Shown one piece after another: positions 1-7,008 of a stretch of 40,295 nt of DNA. The DNA comes from Butyrivibrio sp. (lineage in GTDB: Bacteria; Bacillota; Clostridia; Lachnospirales; Lachnospiraceae), in NCBI GenBank assembly GCA_024697425.1, contig JAILFT010000064.1, positions 1-40,295 on the forward strand, written 5' to 3'. Numbering within the stretch: position 1 is the stretch's first letter; every line of letters starts with the position of its first letter. The notes under the pieces are model-generated. The model had not been told where the DNA came from, did no database searches, and saw only the letters and a program-made list of their open reading frames with translations. A program made the position numbers and the translations under genes.

Positions 1-724
1 TATTGCTGAGGGCATCATCAGGAACGGAAGCTACAGCTTCACAGCAAGTTTTGCAATCAACAAGCTTCAGGGCAGAACAGCGCAGTTCACACTTAATGTC
101 ATGAACTACGCAAGAGCAACAGGCAGCGTCGGCGGCAGCATCGATCTGGCAAACCGCACAGGCAGCTACGCAAAGGTTACTCCCAATGTATATAACCTTG
201 AGGGAACTGTTACCGGAATGTATTTCAAGGGTGCAGAGAATCTCTTTGATGTACAGTGGGATTCAGCTAAGGGACGCGCAAATGTTTATGCAAAAGAAGA
301 TGCTTCTTACCGCGCAAACAGGTATTACAAGGTTACACCGGTATACACTGTTGCTACAGCAAAGGGTGAGTTTGAAATAACATCAAGCCCCGTAAACATC
401 TACGTAAAGCAGAGCAGACTCACATTGTCGAGAGTTCCTGTTATTGAGGTAAAACTGTCAGACCTTGAGCAGAGCGGAATGGCTACAGTAAGCGCAACAG
501 CTCCTAAGAATGCAGCAATTGCATCTATGCAGCAGCTTACCGAGACAAATAAGTTCAATGTAAGCTTCGACGAGATGAGCGGAAACCTCTACGTTGATAT
601 AGCAAATGTGAAGGGCCTTAAGGAAGGCAGAACCTATACCGTAAGGATGGGCATCACACCTGAGGGCAACGGAGCAGGCATGAGCCAGCAGACCTTCAAC
701 GTAAGAGTAAGAGTAATAAGATAA
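1..724 (+). CDS. C-terminal part of a secreted beta-repeat protein (5' partial)
   Basis: The reading frame is open from base 2 to the TAA at 722-724, so the gene begins upstream of the window; the ATG at 101 in the ORF track is only an internal Met. The visible part (about 240 residues) shows roughly three repeats of about 100 residues, each ending in an alternating hydrophobic strand (QFTLNVMNYAR, SSPVNIYVKQSR, QQTFNVRVRVIR). This is typical of Ig-like or cadherin-like surface domains. No enzyme motif, LPXTG anchor or C-terminal membrane helix is visible. Codon use is strongly biased to gca, aca and gta, as in the abundant exported proteins elsewhere in this window. I infer a cell-surface or extracellular structural or adhesin protein; the exact family is unrecognised. 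Confidence 0.75.
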   Translation, partial: IAEGIIRNGSYSFTASFAINKLQGRTAQFTLNVMNYARATGSVGGSIDLANRTGSYAKVTPNVYNLEGTVTGMYFKGAENLFDVQWDSAKGRANVYAKEDASYRANRYYKVTPVYTVATAKGEFEITSSPVNIYVKQSRLTLSRVPVIEVKLSDLEQSGMATVSATAPKNAAIASMQQLTETNKFNVSFDEMSGNLYVDIANVKGLKEGRTYTVRMGITPEGNGAGMSQQTFNVRVRVIR

Positions 725-757
725 CATTCCAAACCTTTCATAAAACATTTTTGCGGG

Positions 758-797
758 GAGCCGTCACGAGAGCATTAGCATTCTTGTGGCGGCTCTT
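758..797 (+). terminator. Probable intrinsic terminator after the beta-repeat gene
   Basis: Arms 758-770 and 783-794 pair (GAGCCGTCACGAG with CTTGTGGCGGCTC) through about 13 positions with a few G-T wobbles, around a 12-nt loop. Only a short TTT follows, so termination may be partial. Confidence 0.6.
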
Positions 798-806
798 TGC
801 GTTAAA

Positions 807-815
807 TGATATAAT
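807..815 (+). promoter_or_regulatory. Extended -10 promoter of the rlmL-like gene
   Basis: TGATATAAT is a perfect extended -10 (TGnTATAAT). Only 8 nt separate it from the ATG at 824, so the predicted transcription start lies on or within about two bases of the start codon. No clear -35 or Shine-Dalgarno sequence is visible. Confidence 0.65.
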
Positions 816-823
816 TACACGGT

Positions 824-1978
824 ATGAAAAGATTTGAACTTATAGCCCCCTGCCATTTCGGCTTGGAGGCAGTATTAAAAAAAGAAATAATCGATCTCGG
901 GTACGATATTACTGAAGTGTCAGATGGCCGTGTGACCTTTGCCGGCGATCCTGACGCTGTTTGTCGTGCCAACATCGGCCTTAGAACTGCGGAGAGAGTA
1001 CTGATAAAGGTGGGAAGCTTCCATGCTGAGTCTTTCGAGGATCTTTTCCAGGGAACCAAAAGCCTTGACTGGGAAGAATACATCCCCCGTAACGGGCGCT
1101 TCTGGGTTAAGAAAGCCTCCAGTGTTAAGAGCAAGCTCTTTTCCCCGTCAGATATTCAGTCGATCATGAAGAAGGCCATGGTTGAGAGGATGAAGGAGAG
1201 CTACGATATCGACCGCTTCCCGGAGGACGGCGACGACTACCCTGTTCGCGTGTTCCTTCTTAAGGATGAGGTCACAGTGGCCCTTGATACCACGGGAGAT
1301 TCACTGCACAAGAGAGGTTACAGGAAGCTGGAATCCAAGGCTCCCATTGCCGAGAATCTTGCGGCAGCTCTTATCATGCTCACACCCTGGAGGGCAGACA
1401 GAATCCTGGTTGATCCCTTCTGCGGAAGCGGAACTATTCCGATCGAGGCGGCCATGATGGCAGCTCACATTGCCCCCGGCATGAACAGACATTTTACGGC
1501 TGAGGCCTGGACACACCTCATTGACCCGCAGAACTGGGAGGATGTCAGGGAAGAGGCCAGAGATGAGATCCTGACCGATGTGGAAGTGGACATCCAGGGG
1601 TACGATCTTGACCCGGAGATGGTGGAGATTGCCCGCATCAATGCAAGAAAGGCCGGCGTGGAGCATATGATCCACTTTCAAGCCAGAGATATTGCAGATT
1701 TAAGCCACAGGAAGAAGTATGGCTTTATCATAACCAACCCGCCCTACGGTGAGAGGATCGGGGAAAAGAATGAGCTGAATACCCTCTACAAGACCATCGG
1801 CGAGAGGTATAAGGCGCTGGATTCCTGGTCAATGTACCTTATCACCGGCTTTGAGCAGGCGGAGAAGTTTATCGGCTGCAAGGCTGACAAGAATCGTAAG
1901 ATATACAACGGCATGCTGAAGACTTATTTTTACCAGTTTATGGGTCCCAGACCGCCTAAGAGAGATAAACAATCATGA
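824..1978 (+). CDS. rlmL: THUMP-domain class I rRNA guanine-N2 methyltransferase, RlmL/YpsC family
   Basis: The 384-residue protein has the RlmL/YpsC architecture. An N-terminal ferredoxin-like plus THUMP RNA-binding region (about residues 1-165) precedes a Rossmann-fold SAM-dependent methyltransferase. The SAM-binding motif I is DPFCGSGTIPIEAA (197-210) and the catalytic motif IV is NPPYGERIG (305-313), the N-P-P-Y form used for exocyclic amino N-methylation. In the family this makes m2G in 23S rRNA (G2445 in E. coli RlmL), and it acts in the cytoplasm. It lacks the second methyltransferase domain fused in E. coli RlmKL, as is usual in Firmicutes. The stop overlaps the next gene's start (ATGA at 1975-1978), so the two are co-transcribed. 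The start has no SD but sits just behind an extended -10. Confidence 0.88.
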   Translation: MKRFELIAPCHFGLEAVLKKEIIDLGYDITEVSDGRVTFAGDPDAVCRANIGLRTAERVLIKVGSFHAESFEDLFQGTKSLDWEEYIPRNGRFWVKKASSVKSKLFSPSDIQSIMKKAMVERMKESYDIDRFPEDGDDYPVRVFLLKDEVTVALDTTGDSLHKRGYRKLESKAPIAENLAAALIMLTPWRADRILVDPFCGSGTIPIEAAMMAAHIAPGMNRHFTAEAWTHLIDPQNWEDVREEARDEILTDVEVDIQGYDLDPEMVEIARINARKAGVEHMIHFQARDIADLSHRKKYGFIITNPPYGERIGEKNELNTLYKTIGERYKALDSWSMYLITGFEQAEKFIGCKADKNRKIYNGMLKTYFYQFMGPRPPKRDKQS

Positions 1979-3027
1979 CCAACCAAGACATGAAGAAGAT
2001 GGCTGTAAAAGCCTCTGTTTTTGCGGTGTTGGCCATAGGACTTATGGTGCACCGCTCAGCCACCAAGCACATCATGATCACAGATGCTGCAGGGGCGCAC
2101 GAGGACAGAGGAAGTGCCGATGACTCATATTCACTGCTGATAGATAAGAATGTTCCTGCGGGCAAAGAGAATACTCTGATAATCCCGCTGTCGAAAAGCG
2201 TAAGCTCCGATGATATCGTGCTGGAGGACCGCTACATTGACAATGAGCTCCTTATCTATATCGACAGCCGAGAGGAAGGGTTTTATCTGGATAATCCGGT
2301 GCGGACGGATCTTGATATCCTGAAGAAAGCCGTTTGCATCAAGGAAAACGACACCGGTAGCGTGTGCCTGGACTTTACTCTGGACGGGCTCTACGTCAAT
2401 GAGAGTTCTCTTACGGATGCCAGCACTATAGAGGTGCGCTTTAGCAGGCCCAAGGACAAGTATGATTATATAGCGGTTGTGGATCCTGCCTGCGGAGGAA
2501 GCGATACAGGCTATTTTACCGAAGAACTTTCGGAAAAGGATATAAACCTTGATGTGGCTATGGCCCTTCGGGAAGAGACTGCCAGGACGCCGGAATCGGG
2601 AATAAGGATTTATTATACAAGGCTCGGGGATATGGATGTTTCCCCGGAGCAGAGACAGAAGCTGATAAGAGACAGCGGCGCAGATCTTTATGTGGAACTT
2701 ACCTGCAATATGGCTCCGGACAGGACGGATGGAATAACTTCCTACTACAACGACAGATTTTTTATCCGGGGATTCAACAACGCGGATTTTGCCAATCTGG
2801 TGGAAAAGAGCTGTCTTTTGGCCTCAGGTGCCGATGCGGGCGGAGTTAAGGCTGCGGACCCGGAGGATGATATGATCATGTCCTGTACTATCCCGGCTGT
2901 TCGCCTGGATATGGGGAATCTTCAGGGCTCCGGAGATAAGAGGCGGCTAGCGGAAGACGACTATAAAAAGAAGATGGCTGAGGGCCTTTATCAGGCTCTT
3001 TTACAGGCCTTTGAGGAGATGGAATGA
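1975..3027 (+). CDS. Membrane-anchored amidase_3-like protein with degenerate catalytic site
   Basis: This 350-residue protein has one N-terminal membrane segment (about residues 8-25), a beta-rich region (50-160, possibly AMIN-like, uncertain) and a C-terminal N-acetylmuramoyl-L-alanine amidase type 3 fold (about 163-345). The family's zinc ligands are mostly lost. The usual DPGHGG is DPACGG with Cys at 173; the second His (SIHAN-type motif) is Thr243 in VELTCN; the catalytic Glu near the C terminus is Asp312 in RLDMGN. Only Glu187 of the EKDxNL motif remains. I infer a non-catalytic peptidoglycan-binding or regulatory amidase homologue outside the membrane; activity through a different metal site cannot be excluded. 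It overlaps its neighbours by ATGA on both sides, between rlmL and rdgB. Confidence 0.7.
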   Translation: MTNQDMKKMAVKASVFAVLAIGLMVHRSATKHIMITDAAGAHEDRGSADDSYSLLIDKNVPAGKENTLIIPLSKSVSSDDIVLEDRYIDNELLIYIDSREEGFYLDNPVRTDLDILKKAVCIKENDTGSVCLDFTLDGLYVNESSLTDASTIEVRFSRPKDKYDYIAVVDPACGGSDTGYFTEELSEKDINLDVAMALREETARTPESGIRIYYTRLGDMDVSPEQRQKLIRDSGADLYVELTCNMAPDRTDGITSYYNDRFFIRGFNNADFANLVEKSCLLASGADAGGVKAADPEDDMIMSCTIPAVRLDMGNLQGSGDKRRLAEDDYKKKMAEGLYQALLQAFEEME

Positions 3028-3647
3028 GAATAGTATTTGCTACCGGCAATAAGGACAAAATGAGGGAAATACGTGAGATTTTAGGTGGTCTTGATGCGCA
3101 GATCCTTTCCATGAAGGAAGCGGGAGTTTTTGAGGACGTGGTGGAAGACGGCAGCTCTTTTGCCGAGAATGCCAGGATCAAGGCTGACGCCATATATGAA
3201 CTTCTGAAAGAAAAGGACCCGGAGGCAGCAGACCACACAGTGGTTCTGGCGGACGATTCGGGACTTGAGATTGACTATCTGAACGGTGAGCCGGGAATCT
3301 ACTCTGCAAGGTACCTGGGAAAAGACACACCATATACCGAGAAGAACCGCATAATAATAGAGAGACTTGCAGGTGCCGTGGACGAGGAGCGAAGCGCCAG
3401 GTTCGTTTGCGCCATTGCGGCAACACTGCCAGGTGCCAAAAAGATCGATACAATAGGCAGGATGGAAGGCAGGATCGGATACGAGATTGCCGGAGAAAAC
3501 GGTTTTGGCTATGATCCCATTTTCTTTCTGCCGCAGTACGGCAAGACCAGCGCTGAGCTTTCTCCGGAGGAGAAGAATGCCATAAGCCACAGAGGGAAGG
3601 CTTTAAGGGCAATGGCGGAGCTTTTGAAAGAGGAGCTTTCCAAATGA
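3024..3647 (+). CDS. rdgB: Non-canonical purine NTP pyrophosphatase (XTP/dITP diphosphatase), RdgB/HAM1 family
   Basis: The protein has 207 residues, the normal family length. The N-terminal phosphate-binding motif is FATGNKDKMREI (residues 5-16). The metal and active-site region ADDSGLEIDYLNGEPGIYSAR (about 75-95) and the C-terminal ENGFGYDPIFF plus ISHRGKAL signatures are all intact. It hydrolyses ITP, dITP and XTP to monophosphates, cleaning the nucleotide pool in the cytoplasm. The start overlaps the previous stop (ATGA), so it is the third gene of the rlmL operon. Its stop codon TGA at 3645-3647 is embedded in an extended -10 element for the next gene. Confidence 0.95.
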   Translation: MRIVFATGNKDKMREIREILGGLDAQILSMKEAGVFEDVVEDGSSFAENARIKADAIYELLKEKDPEAADHTVVLADDSGLEIDYLNGEPGIYSARYLGKDTPYTEKNRIIIERLAGAVDEERSARFVCAIAATLPGAKKIDTIGRMEGRIGYEIAGENGFGYDPIFFLPQYGKTSAELSPEEKNAISHRGKALRAMAELLKEELSK

Positions 3648-3687
3648 TATAATCGGAGGAGTTCCCTGGAGGGAACCGTTCTCCTAT
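3645..3687 (+). promoter_or_regulatory. Extended -10 overlapping the rdgB stop, with a leader hairpin
   Basis: TGATATAAT (3645-3653) supplies an extended -10 whose TG is part of the rdgB stop codon. Immediately downstream, GTTCCC-TGGA-GGGAAC (3661-3676) is a perfect hairpin, flanked by AGGA/TCCT that can lengthen it. The predicted transcript of the phosphoesterase gene would begin at or next to this stem-loop. Confidence 0.55.
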
Positions 3688-3707
3688 GGATTTAATGGTG
3701 GTAATTG

Positions 3708-4190
3708 ATGCATAAGTACTTGGTTGTCAGTGATACGCACGGACATGACGACAATTTTTATACAGTTCTGGACCTTGTGGGGCCTCTGGATGGGGTGATC
3801 CACTGCGGGGACTTTGAAGGCTCCGAAGGGAGATTTGCCCTGGCAGCAGGTTGTCCCGTATATTTCGTTGCCGGTAACAACGACTTTTTCTCGGATCTTA
3901 AGAGAGAGATTGAATTTGAGCTGGATGGCCACAAGGTTATGGTGACTCACGGGCACCACTATATGGTCTCCATGGATCTGGAGAATTTAAGGGCTGAAGC
4001 GGCTTATCGCGGCGCTGATATCGCGTTTTTTGGCCATACCCACAAGCCGGTTGCGAAGTGTATTGACGGTATCTGGCTTTTTAATCCCGGAAGTCTTTCC
4101 TATCCCAGGCAGGAGGGGCGGCGTCCCAGCTACATGATCCTGGAAATCGGAGACGACGGAAAGATTGGTTATGAATTCAGATATTTGTAA
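3708..4190 (+). CDS. YfcE/MJ0936-type metallophosphoesterase
   Basis: A calcineurin-like phosphoesterase of 160 residues carrying the full motif set: SDTHGH near the N terminus, CGDFEG, GNNDFF, THGHHYMV and FGHTHKP. These residues bind two divalent metals. The family hydrolyses small phosphodiesters; the natural substrate is usually unknown. The protein is cytoplasmic, with no signal peptide or membrane helix. The ORF track starts at a TTG (3705), but the ATG at 3708 has better spacing from TGGTGG (3696-3701) and gives the normal MHKYLVVSDTHG start. It probably has its own promoter overlapping the rdgB stop, and could also be read through from the rlmL operon. Confidence 0.88.
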   Translation: MHKYLVVSDTHGHDDNFYTVLDLVGPLDGVIHCGDFEGSEGRFALAAGCPVYFVAGNNDFFSDLKREIEFELDGHKVMVTHGHHYMVSMDLENLRAEAAYRGADIAFFGHTHKPVAKCIDGIWLFNPGSLSYPRQEGRRPSYMILEIGDDGKIGYEFRYL

Positions 4191-4226
4191 ATTTGAGTAT
4201 TTATAAATGTTGGTATTTATGAAGCT

Positions 4227-4259
4227 CAAGCTGCGAAAACCCAGCATTGATGCGGCTTG
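4227..4259 (+). other. Hairpin downstream of the phosphoesterase gene
   Basis: CAAGCTGC (4227-4234) pairs with GCGGCTTG (4252-4259) around a 17-nt loop. No T-tract follows, so this is only a weak candidate for a terminator or RNA-stability element before the tRNA promoter. Confidence 0.35.
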
Positions 4260-4289
4260 CGGTTGGATATAAATAATTGATAAAATGTG

Positions 4290-4319
4290 TTGACAAGTAC
4301 GGCTCCATTATTATATAAT
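4290..4319 (+). promoter_or_regulatory. Strong sigma-A-type promoter of the tRNA operon
   Basis: TTGACA (4290-4295) and TATAAT (4314-4319) are perfect consensus hexamers with an 18-bp spacer. Transcription would start near 4326, about 36 nt before tRNA-Pro. The short leader can form TACGG-CTTTGA-CCGTA (4331-4346). Confidence 0.85.
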
Positions 4320-4361
4320 ACTTTTTGCGTTACGGCTTTGACCGTAGTGTGACTTGCGAAA

Positions 4362-4436
4362 CGGGGTGTGGCTCAGCTTGGCTAGAGCACCTGCTTTGGG
4401 AGCAGGGGGTCGCAGGTTCGAATCCTGTCACCCCGA
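4362..4436 (+). tRNA. tRNA-Pro (anticodon UGG)
   Basis: A cloverleaf of 75 nt. The acceptor CGGGGTG pairs with CACCCCG, the anticodon stem CCTGC/GCAGG holds the loop TTTGGGA, and the T-arm GCAGG-TTCGAAT-CCTGT is canonical. The discriminator is A and no 3' CCA is encoded. First gene of the seven-tRNA operon. Confidence 0.97.
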
Positions 4437-4455
4437 CGTTTAATTAAATACATCT

Positions 4456-4526
4456 GCGGGTGTAGTTCAATGGTAGAACACCAGCCTTCCAAGCTGGACA
4501 CGTGGGTTCGATTCCCATCACCCGCT
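4456..4526 (+). tRNA. tRNA-Gly (anticodon UCC)
   Basis: A cloverleaf of 71 nt. The acceptor GCGGGTG pairs with CACCCGC, and the anticodon stem CCAGC/GCTGG holds CTTCCAA. The T-loop TTCGATT is standard, the discriminator is T, and no CCA is encoded. Confidence 0.97.
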
Positions 4527-4531
4527 CTTTT

Positions 4532-4670
4532 GAGCAGAGCACTTGCTGAGGTTTTTTCGAAGCTAGTGCGAGCCATGGGTGGACACCTGACGAGGTACTT
4601 TCGAGTCTGGTGGAGCATCCCAGAGCAGAGCACTTGCTGAGGTCCTTCCGAAGCTGGTGCGAGCCATGGG
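4532..4670 (+). repeat. Three diverged copies of a hairpin-forming repeat between tRNA-Gly and tRNA-Arg
   Basis: Copies 1 (4532-4579) and 3 (4623-4670) are 48 bp long and differ at only 4 positions. A more diverged copy 2 lies between them (about 4581-4620). Each folds into a stem with a 13-nt loop of the form GAGGTnnTTnCGA: arms 4539-4547/4561-4569, 4584-4591/4605-4612 and 4630-4638/4652-4660. The stem bases of copy 2 differ from copies 1 and 3 but stay paired (GCT/AGC becomes GAC/GTC), and a T-T mismatch is kept at the same place. Function unknown. The minus-strand ORFs called here are artefacts. Confidence 0.75.
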
Positions 4671-4700
4671 GAACATTCCGAGGCATAGCTCAATTAAAAT

Positions 4701-4774
<74 letters not shown>

Positions 4775-4801
4775 TTCTTTTTTTCAGTTTTTTGTTATGA
4801 T

Positions 4802-4877
4802 GGTGGCTATAGCGTAGTTGGTTAACGCGCCAGATTGTGGTTCTGGAGACCGAGGGTTCGAGTCCCTCTAGCCACCC
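4802..4877 (+). tRNA. tRNA-His (anticodon GUG)
   Basis: A 76-nt gene including the extra 5' G (G-1) opposite discriminator C that identifies tRNA-His. The acceptor GTGGCTA-type stem pairs with TAGCCAC, and the anticodon stem CCAGA/TCTGG holds TTGTGGT. No CCA is encoded. Confidence 0.96.
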
Positions 4878-4903
4878 TACCGGCAGAATTGTTGCTGTAA
4901 CAA

Positions 4904-4975
4904 TGGGCCATCGCCAAGCGGTAAGGCACAGCACTTTGACTGCTGCATACGACGGTTCGAATCCGGCTGGCCCAG
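4904..4975 (+). tRNA. tRNA-Gln (anticodon UUG)
   Basis: A cloverleaf of 72 nt. The acceptor TGGGCCA pairs with TGGCCCA, the anticodon stem CAGCA/TGCTG holds CTTTGAC, and the T-loop is TTCGAAT with one weak pair in the T-stem. The discriminator is G and no CCA is encoded. The spacer before it can form ATTGTT-GCTGT-AACAAT, which touches the first base of the tRNA. Confidence 0.96.
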
Positions 4976-5017
4976 TTCGCGGGAGCACTATGAACCGCTC
5001 TAATGTATTACACATAT

Positions 5018-5090
5018 GGGATACTAGCTCAGGTGGTAGAGCACTTGACTTTTAATCAAGTTGTCGGGGGTTCGAATCCCCCGTGTCTCA
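5018..5090 (+). tRNA. tRNA-Lys (anticodon UUU)
   Basis: A cloverleaf of 73 nt. The acceptor GGGATAC pairs with GTGTCTC, the anticodon stem CTTGA/TCAAG holds CTTTTAA, and the T-arm is GGGGG-TTCGAAT-CCCCC. The discriminator is A and no CCA is encoded. Confidence 0.97.
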
Positions 5091-5096
5091 TTTTTC

Positions 5097-5124
5097 CCTA
5101 TTCATTATGAGTAGGGTTTTTTTA
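5097..5124 (+). terminator. Intrinsic-terminator-like hairpin between tRNA-Lys and tRNA-Leu
   Basis: CCCTATTCAT pairs with ATGAGTAGGG (one G-T wobble) and is followed by seven T residues. It ends only about four bases before tRNA-Leu, leaving no room for a separate promoter downstream. Confidence 0.75.
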
Positions 5125-5127
5125 TAG

Positions 5128-5207
<80 letters not shown>

Positions 5208-5217
5208 CTTTATTGGG

Positions 5218-5247
5218 GCCTGTCATAGAAGATGACAGGCTCTTTTC
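5218..5247 (+). terminator. Intrinsic terminator of the tRNA operon
   Basis: GCCTGTCAT (5218-5226) and ATGACAGGC (5232-5240) form a perfect 9-bp stem with a 5-nt loop, followed by TCTTTTC. Confidence 0.88.
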
Positions 5248-5250
5248 ATG

Positions 5251-5259
5251 TGCTAATAT
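5251..5259 (+). promoter_or_regulatory. Candidate extended -10 of the MATE gene
   Basis: TGCTAATAT resembles an extended -10 just downstream of the tRNA terminator and 27 nt before the ATG. No convincing -35 is seen, since that position falls in the terminator stem. Confidence 0.4.
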
Positions 5260-5286
5260 AGTAGTAGGAGAAAATCAGGTATAAAC

Positions 5287-6666
5287 ATGAATAAACAAAA
5301 GGCTACTAAAAAACAGATAAGTATAACCGAGGGCTCCATTTGGAAGAGCATGCTTTCTTACTTCTTTGCGCTTCTTCTGGGAGCTTTTTTCCAGCAGCTC
5401 TATAATACCGTGGATGCGGTGATTGTTGGCCGTGCTGTCAGCAGTGATGCTCTCGCGGCGGTTGGCGGGTCTTCAGCTACTGTGGTAAATCTTTTCGTGG
5501 GATTTTTCCTGGGGCTGTCATCAGGCGCAACCGTGGTGATCTCTCAGTTCTTTGGCGCAGGCCGCAAAGAAGAGGTTTCCAAGGCAGTGCATACGGCCAT
5601 TGCTGTGGCTCTTATCGGCGGCGCCATCATCACTGTAATCGGTTTTGGCTCCGCTTCCTGGATCATCAAAGCTATGAAAACACCACCCGAAACTATAGAG
5701 GCATCTACGCTTTATCTAAGAATCTTTTTCCTGGGGATGATACCGAACCTTGTCTACAACATGGGTGCAGGCATTTTGAGGGCCATAGGCGACTCCAGAA
5801 GGCCGCTGATAGTTCTGATCATCAGCTGCTTTGCGAATATCTTTCTTGATGTTTTTTTCGTTATTGCACTTAGAATGGGCAAAAGAGGAGACGTGGCAGG
5901 CGTTACGGGAGTGGCTGTGGCTACAATCCTGTGTCAGCTCCTTAGCGCGGTGATCGTATGCGGCATTCTGATCCGCAGCACGGACTCCTACAGGCTCGAT
6001 ATCAGGAAGATAAGGCTGGACAGAGGAATGCTCTCCAGGATCATCAGCATCGGCCTTCCTGCGGCTTTTCAGTCCACCATGTACACCTTCTCCAACATTC
6101 TGATCCAGTCCTCCATAAATGAGTTCGGAAAAGATACAGCGGCTGCCTGGGCAGCTTACGGCAAGATTGATGTGGTTTTCTGGATGACCATGAGCTCCCT
6201 TGGAACGTCGGCCATGACTTTCGTAGGGCAGAACTACGGCGCCGGCAAAATGGACAGAGTGCGCAGGTGTGTTCGGGAAGCTTTCGCCATTGCCCTTATC
6301 ATTACGATACCCATGTCAATCCTGATTGTGCTGGGAAGAAGCCTGCTCCTTGGCATATTCGTCAATGCACAGGCGGTTATCGAGATCGGCGATCAGATGA
6401 TACGTTTCCTGGCGCCTTTCTATGTGACCTATATCGGAATTGAGATATTCTCAAGCTCCCTTCGTGGAATGGGGGATGCGCTTATCCCCATGATCATCAC
6501 TCTGAGCGGTGTATGTATCCTTCGTGTGGGCTGGGTGCTGGTGGCTTTCCCCATTGTCCGCACGGTTCAGACTGTGGAGTGGAGCTATCCTATCACATGG
6601 ATCACGACTTCAGTGCTGTTTTCTATCTATTATCTGTATTACACAAAGAAAAAGAAAATACGATAA
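5287..6666 (+). CDS. MATE family multidrug/toxin efflux transporter
   Basis: The 459-residue membrane protein has about twelve hydrophobic segments and two MatE halves. The signature LGAFFQQLYNTVDAVIVGR is near the N terminus (about 32-50), and the second half begins with IISIGLPAAFQSTMYTFSN. MATE proteins export cationic drugs or metabolites in exchange for Na+ or H+; the substrate cannot be read from the sequence. The gene stands alone between the tRNA-operon terminator and its own terminator at 6688. The start codon follows a weak AGGT, with a stronger GGAG lying too far upstream (16 nt). There is no adjacent regulator. Confidence 0.93.
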   Translation: MNKQKATKKQISITEGSIWKSMLSYFFALLLGAFFQQLYNTVDAVIVGRAVSSDALAAVGGSSATVVNLFVGFFLGLSSGATVVISQFFGAGRKEEVSKAVHTAIAVALIGGAIITVIGFGSASWIIKAMKTPPETIEASTLYLRIFFLGMIPNLVYNMGAGILRAIGDSRRPLIVLIISCFANIFLDVFFVIALRMGKRGDVAGVTGVAVATILCQLLSAVIVCGILIRSTDSYRLDIRKIRLDRGMLSRIISIGLPAAFQSTMYTFSNILIQSSINEFGKDTAAAWAAYGKIDVVFWMTMSSLGTSAMTFVGQNYGAGKMDRVRRCVREAFAIALIITIPMSILIVLGRSLLLGIFVNAQAVIEIGDQMIRFLAPFYVTYIGIEIFSSSLRGMGDALIPMIITLSGVCILRVGWVLVAFPIVRTVQTVEWSYPITWITTSVLFSIYYLYYTKKKKIR

Positions 6667-6687
6667 ATAAGTATATCGGGAAATTTT

Positions 6688-6726
6688 GAGCCTCCGTGGC
6701 CGGATAGAGCCATGGCGGCTCTTTTG
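6688..6726 (+). terminator. Intrinsic terminator of the MATE gene
   Basis: GAGCCTCCGTGGC (6688-6700) pairs with GCCATGGCGGCTC (6709-6721) with one mismatch and one wobble, followed by TTTTG. Confidence 0.8.
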
Positions 6727-6742
6727 CGATATTTCTAAAGAG

Positions 6743-6885
6743 GGAATTTTTCCAAAAAGGGATGATTTTTGGAAAAAGGCAGCAGAAAAAATCAAATTAT
6801 TTTCAAAAACAAAAGGTTCACGTGGAGATTTGGGGTGTTTCGGGCTATATTGGAAAAAAACCATGTTAATGGAGGAAATATTTCC
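6743..6885. repeat. Cluster of GGAA/TTCC inverted repeats between two terminators
   Basis: TTTTTCCAAAAA (6747-6758) and TTTTTGGAAAAA (6766-6777) form a perfect 12-bp inverted repeat around GGGATGA. GGAAATATTTCC (6874-6885) is a perfect palindrome, and TTGGAAAAAAACC lies between. No supported gene lies in 6667-7081, a 415-bp stretch that otherwise holds two terminators and an 18-bp repeat pair. The palindromes could be regulator sites or a small inverted-repeat element remnant. Confidence 0.5.
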
Positions 6886-6950
6886 AAAATCGCTGAGCAC
6901 AGCCGCCGGTTCCGCTATCCAAATAAAATCGAATTTTTTTCTCAATCAAA

Positions 6951-6976
6951 ATAGGGCGGCCCTTAGGCCGCCCTAT
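6951..6976 (-). terminator. Intrinsic terminator of the PBP1A gene
   Basis: ATAGGGCGGCC (6951-6961) and GGCCGCCCTAT (6966-6976) form a perfect 11-bp stem with a CTTA loop. On the minus strand it is followed by TTTTG, so it serves the PBP1A transcript about 105 nt after its stop codon. Confidence 0.8.
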
Positions 6977-7008
6977 AAGCTTCACTGAATATTCAAATTT
7001 CATTCGAC

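Noticed and set aside
4532-4670. CRISPR-like reading of the tRNA-spacer repeats
   Set aside because: Only three units, diverged, with no constant spacers between them; no cas genes in the window. A structured RNA repeat fits better.
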